The notes below the pieces were generated by a model, which saw only the letters and a list, made by a program, of their open reading frames with translations, ran no database searches and had not been told where the DNA came from. Position numbers and translations under genes: made by a program. A DNA stretch of 64,000 bases from Bacteroidales bacterium (GTDB lineage: Bacteria; Bacteroidota; Bacteroidia; Bacteroidales; UBA932), in the NCBI GenBank assembly GCA_017548985.1, contig JAFYYW010000036.1, positions 124,001 through 188,000 on the forward strand. The letters run 5' to 3'. Numbering within the stretch: the first letter of the stretch is position 1; the number at the start of each line of letters is the position of its first letter. Below, in pieces: positions 1 through 8,700 of this stretch.

Positions 1-159
1 ACGTCCGGCAGCGAAGTAGCCCATGACGGCCCGGACCTCATCATATTCAGGGTCTTGACCCTCCTCGGAGGTCAGGAAAACCTTCAGCGAGGTCTCCTCC
101 GAATCCGATAGAGTACCCTCGAAGTACCCTTCAATCAATTCGTCAATGGTCTTATTCAT
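1..159 (-). CDS. Hypothetical protein downstream of sigma factor (N-terminal part only)
   Basis: Only the first 53 codons are in the window; the gene continues beyond base 1. The start ATG (bases 159-157) lies inside the last codons of the ECF sigma factor gene, an 8-base overlap that suggests translational coupling. The visible protein begins MNKTIDELIEGYFEGTLS and is acidic, helical-looking and without a signal peptide. In Bacteroidota, short ECF sigma genes are often followed by an anti-sigma or regulatory protein whose cytoplasmic N-terminus looks like this, so a sigma-interacting partner is a reasonable inference. No zinc-finger (HxxxCxxC) motif is visible in the part present, and no membrane segment is reached, so the role is not established. 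Confidence 0.6.
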   Translation of the reverse strand, partial: MNKTIDELIEGYFEGTLSDSEETSLKVFLTSEEGQDPEYDEVRAVMGYFAAGR

Positions 160-610
160 ATTCTTCCCTGTATTTGTCCCTTATAAGTTTCCTGGCCCTT
201 GAGGCTTGCATCCGGACAGCAGCCGGAGCCATGCCGATCTCATCCGCTATATCCTCAAAAGTCATCCCCTCATATTCATGCATCCTGATTATCTCTTTCT
301 GAGTCTCTGACAGATCCTTCTCCACCGAAGATTCCACTTTCCTGAAAAGCGACTCCATCTCACCCCGGGAACCACCCTCGTCCTCAATCGCCAAGCCCTC
401 CAAACCGACTGTCTTCCTTCTTCTTGACTTCCTGTACTCATCAATCTCGATATTCCTTCCCGTCCTCGACAATAAACCCACAGCCTCTTTCAGGCTCGCG
501 GCCTTGTACTTCCTTCCCCAAAGGCGGCAGAAAGCCTCTTGGAGGGCGTCCTCCGCCTTCCACCTGTCCTTCAATGAGATGAATGCCTCTGTCAGGAAAT
601 CCTTCGCCAT
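152..610 (-). CDS. ECF-type RNA polymerase sigma factor
   Basis: A 152-residue sigma-70 family regulator, the usual size of a minimal extracytoplasmic-function sigma factor. Region 2 is at about residues 15-65 (WKAEDALQEAFCRLW, then RTGRNIEIDEYRKSRRRK) and region 4 at about 95-145 (TQKEIIRMHEYEGMTFEDIA followed by a helix-turn-helix ending in ARKLIRDKYREEYE). I chose the ATG at 610; a TTG directly before it would add one residue. Its 3' end overlaps the next gene by 8 bases, so the two are probably co-expressed. Target genes cannot be told from the window. No convincing promoter was found in 611-700. Confidence 0.85.
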   Translation of the reverse strand: MAKDFLTEAFISLKDRWKAEDALQEAFCRLWGRKYKAASLKEAVGLLSRTGRNIEIDEYRKSRRRKTVGLEGLAIEDEGGSRGEMESLFRKVESSVEKDLSETQKEIIRMHEYEGMTFEDIADEIGMAPAAVRMQASRARKLIRDKYREEYE

Positions 611-710
611 CAATTTCAGTTCTCTACACTAATAAACGAAAAAGCGATGAAATTGTAACATGAAATTCACATGGCCGTTTTTCTGAAACGCTTGTGTACT
701 ATTGTCTCAC

Positions 711-745
711 AAAAAAAGCGTAGCATTTTTAGCTACGCTTTTTTA
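711..745 (-). terminator. Bidirectional-looking intrinsic terminator
   Basis: A perfect 13-base-pair stem (left arm 712-724, right arm 732-744) around a 7-base loop. The core is GCGTAGC/GCTACGC, flanked by A-run and T-run so that an RNA from either strand ends in a U-tract. It lies just after the stop of the C4-dicarboxylate transporter gene and upstream of the sigma factor gene, so it should end the long minus-strand unit. The same 7-base stem core recurs in a hairpin at 54498-54524. Confidence 0.8.
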
Positions 746-795
746 TATAATACATTGTTTATCAACAGGTTCTTAAACCCATTAGAAGAATCGGA

Positions 796-2148
796 CTACA
801 ACCCGGCGAAATAACCGGGGAATATCACGGTGGTTATCAGGTAACCCACGATTGTGGAGACGATCACGCTAATCAAACCCGGCATCATGAAACTGTGGTT
901 CAGCAGGTACTTGCCGATAACCGTCGTGCCTGTCCTGTCAAAGTTGACCGTGGCGATATCCGAAGGATAATTCGGGATGAAGAAATAACCGTAAACGCTC
1001 GGGAGGACACCCAGAAGAACCGGGCCCGGAATACCGAGGGAATAGGCCAGAGGCAACATCGCGACAACCACGGCGCCCTGAGAGTTGATCAGCACGGAGA
1101 CAAGGAAGAATACCAGGGCTATGGACCAAGGATACTGGGTCACGATCCCGGTCAGCATCTCTTTGATCTGATCCATGTAGTTGCCGAAATAGGTGTCAGC
1201 CATCCACGCGATACCGTAAATAGCTACGACGGCAACCATTCCAGACCTCCAGACAGAGCCCGCGGCGGCTTTCTTCAAATCCACCTTGCTTAAGATGATC
1301 ATCAAGGCCGTGGCGGAAAGCATGATGATCTGGATGGCGATATTCATCTTCGGCAACTTAGCCAGGGCTTCCTTGCTGAAAATCATCTGGCAGAAAGCCA
1401 GGGCGACAATCACAAGGATGGCGCAAAGGAATATGTAAACAGCCAGCTTAGCTTTCTTGTCGATAACCTTGTCCAGGGTTGTGGCGTCACTGCCGTAAAT
1501 ATAATCACGGACAGCGGGGTCCTCTATCCTTTTCTGGAATTCAGGATCCTTATCCAGGTCCTTACCTCTGCGGAAAGAAGCGATGGCGGCGAAAAGCAGA
1601 CCGATTATGCAGGCAGGGATGGTCACCATCAGAACCTGCGGGATAGACACGTCATAGCCGTTGGAATTGGATATGGTCACGAAAGCGACCACCGCGGCGG
1701 CGATGGGAGAACAAGTGATACCGACCTGGGAGGCGACTGACGCCACACCGCAAGGACGCTCAGGACGGATTCCTTTCTTGATCGCGATGTCCACAATAAT
1801 AGGCATCAAGGTATAAACCACATGCCCGGTACCGACAAGGACAGTCAGGAAGAAAGTGGCGAAAGGAGCCAGGATTGTGATACGGTCAGGATGCTTCCTG
1901 AGCATCTTCTCCGCAAGCTGGATAAGCCAATCCATACCACCCGAAGCCTGAAGGACACCAGCGCAGGTGACAGCGGCGATGATGATATAGATGACATCGG
2001 TCGGAGGAGTGCCAGGCTTCATGCCGAACCCGAAGACCAAGATAGCCAGGCCGATTCCGGAGATCGCGCCGAGCGCTAAGCTGCCATATCTCGAACCGAC
2101 ATAAAGGGCGGCGAGAACTATCAGCAACTGAATGATCATTAAAGCCAT
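796..2148 (-). CDS. Anaerobic C4-dicarboxylate transporter (DcuA/DcuB family)
   Basis: A 450-residue, very hydrophobic inner-membrane protein with roughly ten to twelve predicted membrane segments, the usual length for the Dcu family. Family-like stretches include the N-terminal MIIQLLIVLAALYVGSRYGS, the GTGHVVYTLMPIIVDIA region near residue 105 and the C-terminal PNYPSDIATVNFDRTGTT. Dcu carriers exchange fumarate, malate or aspartate for succinate in anaerobic metabolism, which suits a fumarate-respiring Bacteroidales. It is the last gene before the terminator at 711-745 and starts 31 bases after the lipoprotein gene upstream. DcuA and DcuB cannot be separated by eye. Confidence 0.88.
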   Translation of the reverse strand: MALMIIQLLIVLAALYVGSRYGSLALGAISGIGLAILVFGFGMKPGTPPTDVIYIIIAAVTCAGVLQASGGMDWLIQLAEKMLRKHPDRITILAPFATFFLTVLVGTGHVVYTLMPIIVDIAIKKGIRPERPCGVASVASQVGITCSPIAAAVVAFVTISNSNGYDVSIPQVLMVTIPACIIGLLFAAIASFRRGKDLDKDPEFQKRIEDPAVRDYIYGSDATTLDKVIDKKAKLAVYIFLCAILVIVALAFCQMIFSKEALAKLPKMNIAIQIIMLSATALMIILSKVDLKKAAAGSVWRSGMVAVVAIYGIAWMADTYFGNYMDQIKEMLTGIVTQYPWSIALVFFLVSVLINSQGAVVVAMLPLAYSLGIPGPVLLGVLPSVYGYFFIPNYPSDIATVNFDRTGTTVIGKYLLNHSFMMPGLISVIVSTIVGYLITTVIFPGYFAGL

Positions 2149-2179
2149 ATAGTGTTATTGTTTATGTGGTTGAGAAGGG

Positions 2180-3292
2180 TTATTTCAGTTTGGAAGAGAG
2201 GAAGGCCCTGAGCTCTTTCTCCGAAGAGACAGTCGTCGGGTTGAGTTCCCCGTTCTCGATAAAGAAGGCAACAGGCAAATCCCCGGAGACATTGTACGTG
2301 TAGATGGCAGTACTGGCCGCTCCGAGCCCGTCGCACACATTGACCCAAGGAAGATTCTGGGACTTGACGGTACTGGCCCAAATTCCCTTGTCGGTGTCCA
2401 GGGAGATTGAATATATCTCCAGTCCTTTTGGATGGAAGGTCTTGTAAATCGGAAGGAGGACATCCTGGTTGAACATCTTATGCTCGGCGTCTTCGGCCTG
2501 CCAGAAATGAACCATGATCATTTTAGAGTCCAAATCACTGATTTTCACTTTCTTCCCATCAATAGAAGGCATCTCCACATCAGGGTAACCTGCCTCACCA
2601 GCGACGCTAAGCTTCTGCTCGATAGTCAGGATATTGAACCTCCTCTCGGACTCGCTGCCAAGAGAGGCCACATACTTGGAATCCGGATATACCTTGGCAA
2701 GCGAATCGTGGACCGTCTTGAAATGGATGGCGTCTGTCGACTGGCTGAACACAGGGAAGTCATCGTTGATCTTCTGGTACAAGACCGGAATGGAAGTCAG
2801 AGACTTGCAGTTATCCATCACATACTTGACTCTGGACCTGTAATAATCAATATACTTTCTCGAGGCGGAAGGGCTGTCACCAGCGTCTACCGCGGCGGAG
2901 AAATCCTTCATGAAAGCCGCGAAGTCATCCTCCACCTCTTTCAATTTCGCGCTTTCCTCGGAACCCTCGACAGAGAAGTTCCCATTAAGGTCCGAGGTCA
3001 CATTTACCTTGTCACCTTTCTGGAGAAGGAGTGACGCGACCTTGGTGTTATCGTGGAAGATATACACGAACTCAGGCTGGCCCTCAGCAACCTCTATCTT
3101 GTACGAGAAAGACCCGTCGGAGCTGGTCTTGACCGTGTCAAGCACATTGAAGGAACTACCGGCGAGCTTGGTGAAAACAACCTTTGAATCAGGAGCGCCT
3201 GTAAGGACTCCGTCAACACGGGCTTTGTCTGAACACGAAGAAGCGGCCGCCAGAATGGCCGCCGCCGCTAATATAAAACTATAATTTCTCAT
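2180..3292 (-). CDS. DUF4369/thioredoxin-fold lipoprotein lacking the CxxC pair
   Basis: A 370-residue exported lipoprotein: signal peptide with lipobox ending at Cys20 (AAAAILAAASSC). Residues about 25-120 look like the DUF4369 domain common in Bacteroidota, followed by a helical linker and a thioredoxin/AhpC-TSA-like domain from about residue 240. The position where TlpA/ResA-like proteins have WCxxC reads HFWQAEDAEHKMFN (W264), so both redox cysteines are replaced (D268 and H271). A thiol-disulfide oxidoreductase role is therefore unlikely despite the fold; a binding or structural role is possible. The start ATG overlaps the HIT gene end by 14 bases. Confidence 0.75.
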   Translation of the reverse strand: MRNYSFILAAAAILAAASSCSDKARVDGVLTGAPDSKVVFTKLAGSSFNVLDTVKTSSDGSFSYKIEVAEGQPEFVYIFHDNTKVASLLLQKGDKVNVTSDLNGNFSVEGSEESAKLKEVEDDFAAFMKDFSAAVDAGDSPSASRKYIDYYRSRVKYVMDNCKSLTSIPVLYQKINDDFPVFSQSTDAIHFKTVHDSLAKVYPDSKYVASLGSESERRFNILTIEQKLSVAGEAGYPDVEMPSIDGKKVKISDLDSKMIMVHFWQAEDAEHKMFNQDVLLPIYKTFHPKGLEIYSISLDTDKGIWASTVKSQNLPWVNVCDGLGAASTAIYTYNVSGDLPVAFFIENGELNPTTVSSEKELRAFLSSKLK

Positions 3293-3683
3293 ATTCCTGG
3301 AATATTCTATCGGCTATCGCCTTGTTCTCCTCAGGGGAAATGTGGAGCTTCTCTTTCCTGAAATCCATGTCCGCCTCCGTCTGGAGAGGCACGAGATGGA
3401 TATGGGTGTGAGGAACCTCCATCCCCAGGACAGCCACTCCGACCCTCTGGCACGGGATGGATGCCTTGATCGCGATGGCGACCTTGCGGGCGAAAGCCCA
3501 CAGCCCCTCATAAGTGGCGGGATCAAGATTGAAGATATAGTCATCCTCAACCTTTCTGGGAATCACGAGAGTGTGGCCGGGAGCCATCGGATTGATGTCG
3601 AGGAACGCGTAGAAATCCTCGCTCTCAGCGACCTTGAATGAAGGGATCTCCTCCGCCGCGATCTTTGAGAATATAGTAGCCAT
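3279..3683 (-). CDS. HIT family nucleotide-binding protein
   Basis: A 134-residue histidine-triad protein. The family begins with FSKIAAEEIPSFKVAESEDF, continues with MAPGHTLVIPRK and carries the catalytic triad motif HTHIHLVPL near residue 92. HIT enzymes hydrolyse nucleoside phosphoramidates or dinucleoside polyphosphates; the cellular substrate is not predictable. I chose the ATG at 3683 because the longer frame adds seven residues that do not belong to the family. It begins 5 bases after the greA stop and overlaps the next gene, so greA, this gene and the following two are probably one transcript. Confidence 0.92.
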   Translation of the reverse strand: MATIFSKIAAEEIPSFKVAESEDFYAFLDINPMAPGHTLVIPRKVEDDYIFNLDPATYEGLWAFARKVAIAIKASIPCQRVGVAVLGMEVPHTHIHLVPLQTEADMDFRKEKLHISPEENKAIADRIFQEYEKL

Positions 3684-3687
3684 AGAC

Positions 3688-4158
3688 TTAAATTGTAATG
3701 TCAAGAATCTTGAATTTGATCACGCCTGATGGCACCGTGGCCTCGACCACATCACCCTTGGAATGACCGAGCAAGGCACGGGCGATAGGAGTGGTGGCAG
3801 CGAGTTTTCCATGCGCGAAATCAGCCTCAGTCTCACCTACGATGGTGAACTCCATGACACTCTTCATGGTCAGGTTCTCAACCTTGACCTTGTTCAACAT
3901 CTGCACCTTGTCGGTGCTGACCTGGGACTCGTCGATAACCTTGGCGTTGGCCACCAGGTCTTTAAGCTTCGCGATCCTCACCTCAAGCAGCCCCTGCGCC
4001 TCACGGGCGGCATCGTACTCCGCGTTCTCGGAGAGGTCACCCTTTTCCCTGGCCTCCGCGATCGCCGCGGAGATGACGGGACGCTGGGCGAGAGCCTCGG
4101 CGAGGTCCTTCTTCAGTTTGTCCAACCCTTCCTGGGTCATGTAATGTATATCTGCCAT
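3688..4158 (-). CDS. greA: Transcription elongation factor GreA
   Basis: A 156-residue GreA: an N-terminal coiled coil (residues about 1-75; LSENAEYDAAREAQGLLEVR is the signature with the tip acidic residues) followed by the FKBP-like C-terminal domain (DFAHGKLAATTPIARALLGH and KGDVVEATVPSG). GreA rescues backtracked RNA polymerase by stimulating transcript cleavage. The frame stays open for 26 more codons upstream, but MADIHYMTQEGLDKLKKDL at 4158 matches the family start. A good promoter sits at 4234-4264, giving a leader of about 70 bases. Confidence 0.96.
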   Translation of the reverse strand: MADIHYMTQEGLDKLKKDLAEALAQRPVISAAIAEAREKGDLSENAEYDAAREAQGLLEVRIAKLKDLVANAKVIDESQVSTDKVQMLNKVKVENLTMKSVMEFTIVGETEADFAHGKLAATTPIARALLGHSKGDVVEATVPSGVIKFKILDITI

Positions 4159-4233
4159 ATTACTTGGTTTATTATCTTCGCATAAACTGAACGGAGTCCC
4201 GCCCTTGCATGGCAGAACCCTGTTCGTTGATTG

Positions 4234-4264
4234 CAAATGTAATCAAAAAGCCCGTAAAATCAAA
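4234..4264 (-). promoter_or_regulatory. Bacteroidota-type promoter for greA
   Basis: On the minus strand TTTG (4264-4261) is followed after 19 bases by TACATTTG (4241-4234), a full match to the TAnnTTTG -7 consensus with a usual spacing. It lies between the lipoprotein gene and greA, so greA and the genes after it can be expressed independently of the upstream ribF/lipoprotein genes. Confidence 0.7.
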
Positions 4265-4270
4265 TCTTTT

Positions 4271-4825
4271 TCACTTTCCCCCGTAAATCGAGTATAACGT
4301 TTTGTCAAGAAGCATCTCTTTCCCTTTTGTGGAAGCGGGATCTCCGACAAGGATAGGCCGGAAATCCGTCCCTAAAAGGAAACAATGGCTGTCACGATTC
4401 TTGGGCATGGAAGGGTTGGCGGCACCAAAAGAGCCGTCCTCGTCTATGAATATGTCGAAGGGGAAGGAGCGGTGAGCGACATCCGCGGCGATAGTCTCGC
4501 TGCTCTCGGCATTAGGCCAAATAATCCCGACCACCTCGAAATCCGGATACAGATTGCCAAGAGAAGCGTACTTGGAATACTGGGGCATACGGTTGAGATG
4601 ACATGACGAGCATTGGAGAGAGTCCACATAGATTATCAGACGCACTGCCGGAACCGTCAGGTCTGGATGTTTCTCCTGACGGCCTTCAATCCTCACGAGG
4701 CTGGAAGGGAAGACAATCTCATTGGACATGAACTTTTTCATGACCTTCCCGTCGGGAGAAGACGAGCACCCCGCGGCAAGGATGGCCACAAGGAAAAACA
4801 AATATGCTGTCAGGTTCTTTCTCAT
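4271..4825 (-). CDS. Exported lipoprotein with a CSSC motif, function unknown
   Basis: A 184-residue protein with a lipoprotein signal (LAAGC, Cys20). After a charged stretch it has a strand-rich region VRLIIYVDSLQCSSCHL with a CxxC pair (Cys72, Cys75), and later FDIFIDEDGSFGAANP and GTDFRPILVGDP, which resemble the thioredoxin-like fold of the redoxin superfamily. I infer a periplasm-facing thiol-redox or metal-handling lipoprotein but do not recognise a named family. I chose the ATG at 4825 because it gives a proper signal peptide; the frame is open 33 codons further. It follows ribF by 16 bases. Confidence 0.65.
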   Translation of the reverse strand: MRKNLTAYLFFLVAILAAGCSSSPDGKVMKKFMSNEIVFPSSLVRIEGRQEKHPDLTVPAVRLIIYVDSLQCSSCHLNRMPQYSKYASLGNLYPDFEVVGIIWPNAESSETIAADVAHRSFPFDIFIDEDGSFGAANPSMPKNRDSHCFLLGTDFRPILVGDPASTKGKEMLLDKTLYSIYGGK

Positions 4826-4841
4826 TCTGTATCTTGTTTTA

Positions 4842-5723
4842 TCACGAATTATCCAGACAGGCCTGGCGGTCAATAACCAATTGGTCCCTAAGTGCTTCCA
4901 AAGAGTCGAAACGGCGTTCTTCACGTATCTTCTTGAGGAAGGTCACCCTCAGGTCAAGCCCGTAGATATCCTCGTCGAAATCAAATATATTCGCCTCCAC
5001 GGTCCTGTCGTTTCCGGCGTTGACCGTAGGCCTGGTTCCGATGTTGCACATCCCGCGGAAATGACGGCCCAGGGACTCCACCTCGACTGAATATACCCCG
5101 TTGCCGGGCAGAAGTTTCAACGGCTCGTAGAGCCTCATGTTCGCTGTCGGAAAGCCGATTGTCCTGCCAAGCCGGTTTCCAGCGACGACGACCCCGAGTA
5201 ATGAATATTTATACCCGAGCATCCCGGCGGCGGTCACAACATCGCCGCATGAGATGGCCTCCCGGATCTTCGTGGAACTGATAACTTTCCCTCCGGGAAC
5301 TGAGAGGCTACCTGTCCTGATAACATCAAGTCCCACACTTTCAGCTATTTCCCCTATCTCATCAGGGCCCAGGAGATCGCTGCCGATACGGTTGTCGTAG
5401 CCGAGCAAGATAGCCCTACCGCCAAGCCTTCCTTTAACATATTCCTCAAGATACTCCCTGGTCGTCAAACGGCTGAAGGCCCTGGTGAATGGCAAGACCT
5501 CAACCCTGTCCACCCCTACCGATGAGATGAGTTCCTTTTTCTCAGAAAGGGATGTCAGCAACCTGAGATTCCTGGCGTCATCCTGCAGGACGTTGCGGGG
5601 ATGGGGCCAGAAGGTCACGACGACACTCCCTTCTCCCCTCTCCCTTGCGGTGGAGACAAGTCTTTCAAGCACAAGACGGTGCCCGAGATGGACACCGTCG
5701 AAAAAACCGGTCGCTACAACCAT
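4842..5723 (-). CDS. ribF: Bifunctional riboflavin kinase / FAD synthetase RibF
   Basis: A 293-residue cytoplasmic enzyme that converts riboflavin to FMN and then FAD. The N-terminal nucleotidyltransferase domain opens with GFFDGVHLGHR (the HxGH-type site) and has SSTKIREAI near residue 150; the C-terminal flavokinase domain has GNRLGRTIGFPTANM and NIGTRPTVN. Length is slightly short of the usual about 305-315 but no motif is missing. Its start overlaps the end of the synthase-phosphorylase fusion gene by 10 bases, so it is likely the tail of the glycogen transcript. Confidence 0.94.
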   Translation of the reverse strand: MVVATGFFDGVHLGHRLVLERLVSTARERGEGSVVVTFWPHPRNVLQDDARNLRLLTSLSEKKELISSVGVDRVEVLPFTRAFSRLTTREYLEEYVKGRLGGRAILLGYDNRIGSDLLGPDEIGEIAESVGLDVIRTGSLSVPGGKVISSTKIREAISCGDVVTAAGMLGYKYSLLGVVVAGNRLGRTIGFPTANMRLYEPLKLLPGNGVYSVEVESLGRHFRGMCNIGTRPTVNAGNDRTVEANIFDFDEDIYGLDLRVTFLKKIREERRFDSLEALRDQLVIDRQACLDNS

Positions 5724-8700
5724 TTCACAAGCTCGAAGTCCTGACGGTGAGGCATCAGAGGATTCTTGGCGTACATTCTCGTAGCCACCTGGTACATACC
5801 GGTCTTGTCCGGCACTATATCAGTCTGATACTTCGCCACCCCGTCGTTGAACTCGACGACCTCGCACTCATAACTTTCCTGGATGTGGAGCTTGTGCTTG
5901 CGGTCAATCGAGGCGAAGAGAATCTCAACCCCGATGTCCTCCGGCTGAAGGTCACCGATATTCAGAACGACCTCAACTTTCAAACTGTTCCTGGTGGAAA
6001 GGGAATATGAAGCGTCTGGCTGCGTCTGGGAGATAACCTCTATGTTCTTCCACTCGCGGCGGACCATCTTCTTCCAAGCGGAAATCTTCCTAGCGAGACG
6101 GAAATCGTCAGCGATGACCTCCTCAGCCCTCTTCGACTGCGGGATATAATACTGGTCACAATAGTCGGTCAGCATCCTGTTGGTCGTGAAATTGCTCGCG
6201 ACCTTGGCGATGGTGTTCTTGATGTACCCGACCCACTTGGGAGATAGTCCGAGTTCCGGATCAGTCTCATAATAGGCGGGAGCGATCTCGTTCTCGAGAA
6301 TGGTGTAGATCGTGGCGGCGTCCAGCTCATTCTGATAGCCTTGGTCATCATAGGACCTTTCCTGGGGAAGAGCCCATCCGGCTCCTTCCTTGTAACCTTC
6401 AACCCACCAGCCGTCAAGCACCGAGAAATGCATGACGCCGTTCATCGAGGCCTTCTCGCCGGAAGTACCGGAGGCCTCTTGGGGACGTGTCGGGGTATTC
6501 ATCCAGACATCGACACCCTGGACAAGACGCTTAGCGAGACGGATGTCATAGCCAGGCACAAACACTATCTTGCCGAGGAAGCGGTCCTGCTTGGAAATCT
6601 CCACGATCCTCTTGATAAGATCCTGTCCGGCCTTGTCGGCGGGATGGGCCTTACCGGCGAAGAGGAACTGGACGGGATGCTCAGGATCGTTGACTATCGC
6701 GTCGAGACGGTCGAGGTCTGTGAAGAGAAGGGTTCCTCTCTTGTAAGTCGCGAACCTACGGGCGAAACTGATCGTGAGCACATCGTCCCTCAAGTTCTCC
6801 TTGATGGCGATTATCTGGCTCGGGGAGTAATGGTTGCAGAGGGTGGAGTCGGAAATGATTTCCTTGACAAGCTTTATCAGCCTGGTTTTCAGAACCTTCC
6901 GGGTGTTCCACACATCCTCGTCACTGATATTGTATATCCCGTCGAAACAAGACTTGTCGTAGTGATGGGTCTTGAATTCAGGACCGAAGACCTTCGCATG
7001 AAGCTTCTGCCACTCCGCCGCGGCCCAAGTCGGGTAATGCACTCCGTTGGTGACATAGCTGATGAAGAGTTCCTCGGGGAGATAACCGGGATACATCCTG
7101 TTGAATATGTTCTTGCTGACCTCGCCATGGAGCCAGGACACGCCGTTCACATTCTCGGACAGGCTGGAGGCCAGGAAGCTCATGCTGAACTTCTCGTTCT
7201 GGTCAGAGCCGTTCGGCTTACCCAGGGACATCATAGTCTCCCAGTCAACCTTGAGGCGCTGGGGATAATGTCCGATATACTTCCTGAGGAGGCCCTCGTC
7301 AAAGGAGTCATGTCCCGCGGGGACAGGGGTGTGGGTAGTGAACAAGGAAGATGCCTTGACCACCTCGACAGCCTCGCCGAAGTCCAGATTATCCTCCTGG
7401 ATGTATTCACGGAGCCTCTCCAGGCCGGTGAAAGCGGCATGACCCTCGTTGCAATGGTAGACCTGGGGATTAATGCCCAGATTCCTCAGGGCCCTGATAC
7501 CTCCGACTCCGAGTAGCAACTCCTGCTTCAGGCGGTTCTCCCAATCTCCACCATAGAGGTGGTAAGTCACCTGACGGTCCTCAGGGATATTGGCCTCATA
7601 ATCAGTGTCAAGCAGATACAGATCGGTGCGGCCGACCGCCACCTTCCATATCCTGGCGGTGATATTCCTTCCAGGGAAAGCCACGCTTGTGGTCATCCAG
7701 TTGCCGTTCTGGTCAAGAACAGGTTCGGCGGGAATCTTGGTGAAGTCCTGTGCGTCGTACTGAGCCACCTGCTCGCCCTGGCCGGTAAGGACCTGGGTGA
7801 AATAGCCGTACCTGTAAAGGAAGCCGACCGCCACCAAGTTGACATTCATGTCGCTGGTTTCCTTGAGATAGTCTCCAGCGAGAATACCGAGACCTCCCGA
7901 ATAAATCTTTAGGGAAGTGTCGAGACCATATTCCATGCAGAAATACGCGATCGAGGGGTCGGTCCTCTCCGCCTTGAGAGCCATGTAGGAGTTGAACTCA
8001 TCCATGACGGCGTTGTAGCTCTTCAGGAAGGCCTCGTTCTTGGCGAGGGAGTTGAACCTCTTGATACTCACTATGTCAAGAAGGGCCATCGGGTTGTGGC
8101 TGGTGTTGTGCCAGACCACGGAGTCGATGGACTTGAAGAGAGCCTTGGCGCTCTCGTTCCAGCACCACCATAGGTTCTTGGAAAGTGTCTCAAGCCCGGA
8201 AAGAGCCTCAGGGAGATGACGGGTGACCATCACGCTCTTCCACGCGGGGGCATTGATTTCTATCTTGTCGTATGCCATTGGTTTATCTTTGTTAAGATCG
8301 TCGGGGAAAGCCCCTTTTGAGGCGATGACCTTGCCCAAGGCCACTGAATATGCCTCCTTATAATACTGTATCTGGTTCTCCCAGAGGGCGATAGTGGAGA
8401 CCTCCTTAGCTGACTCCATGTACTTTTTCCTGCCGTCGGAATCCAGAGAAGCTATCTCCTTGACCCTGGCCACGACACCGTCCACCACCTCGAAGTAGTT
8501 GGAGTCACTCCTGTCCAGGACAGTGATGCCGGGATGCTCTTTGCCATAGTGGCTTCTGACCCACATTCCGAAGCCGGAAAGACTTGTGGTCAGAGAAGGA
8601 ATCCTGAACGCGAGGCTCTCCAGGGGAGTATATCCCCAAGGCTCGTAATAAGAAGGGAAAAGGGTCAGGTCAAGACCGGCGAGCAGGTCATAATACCTTT

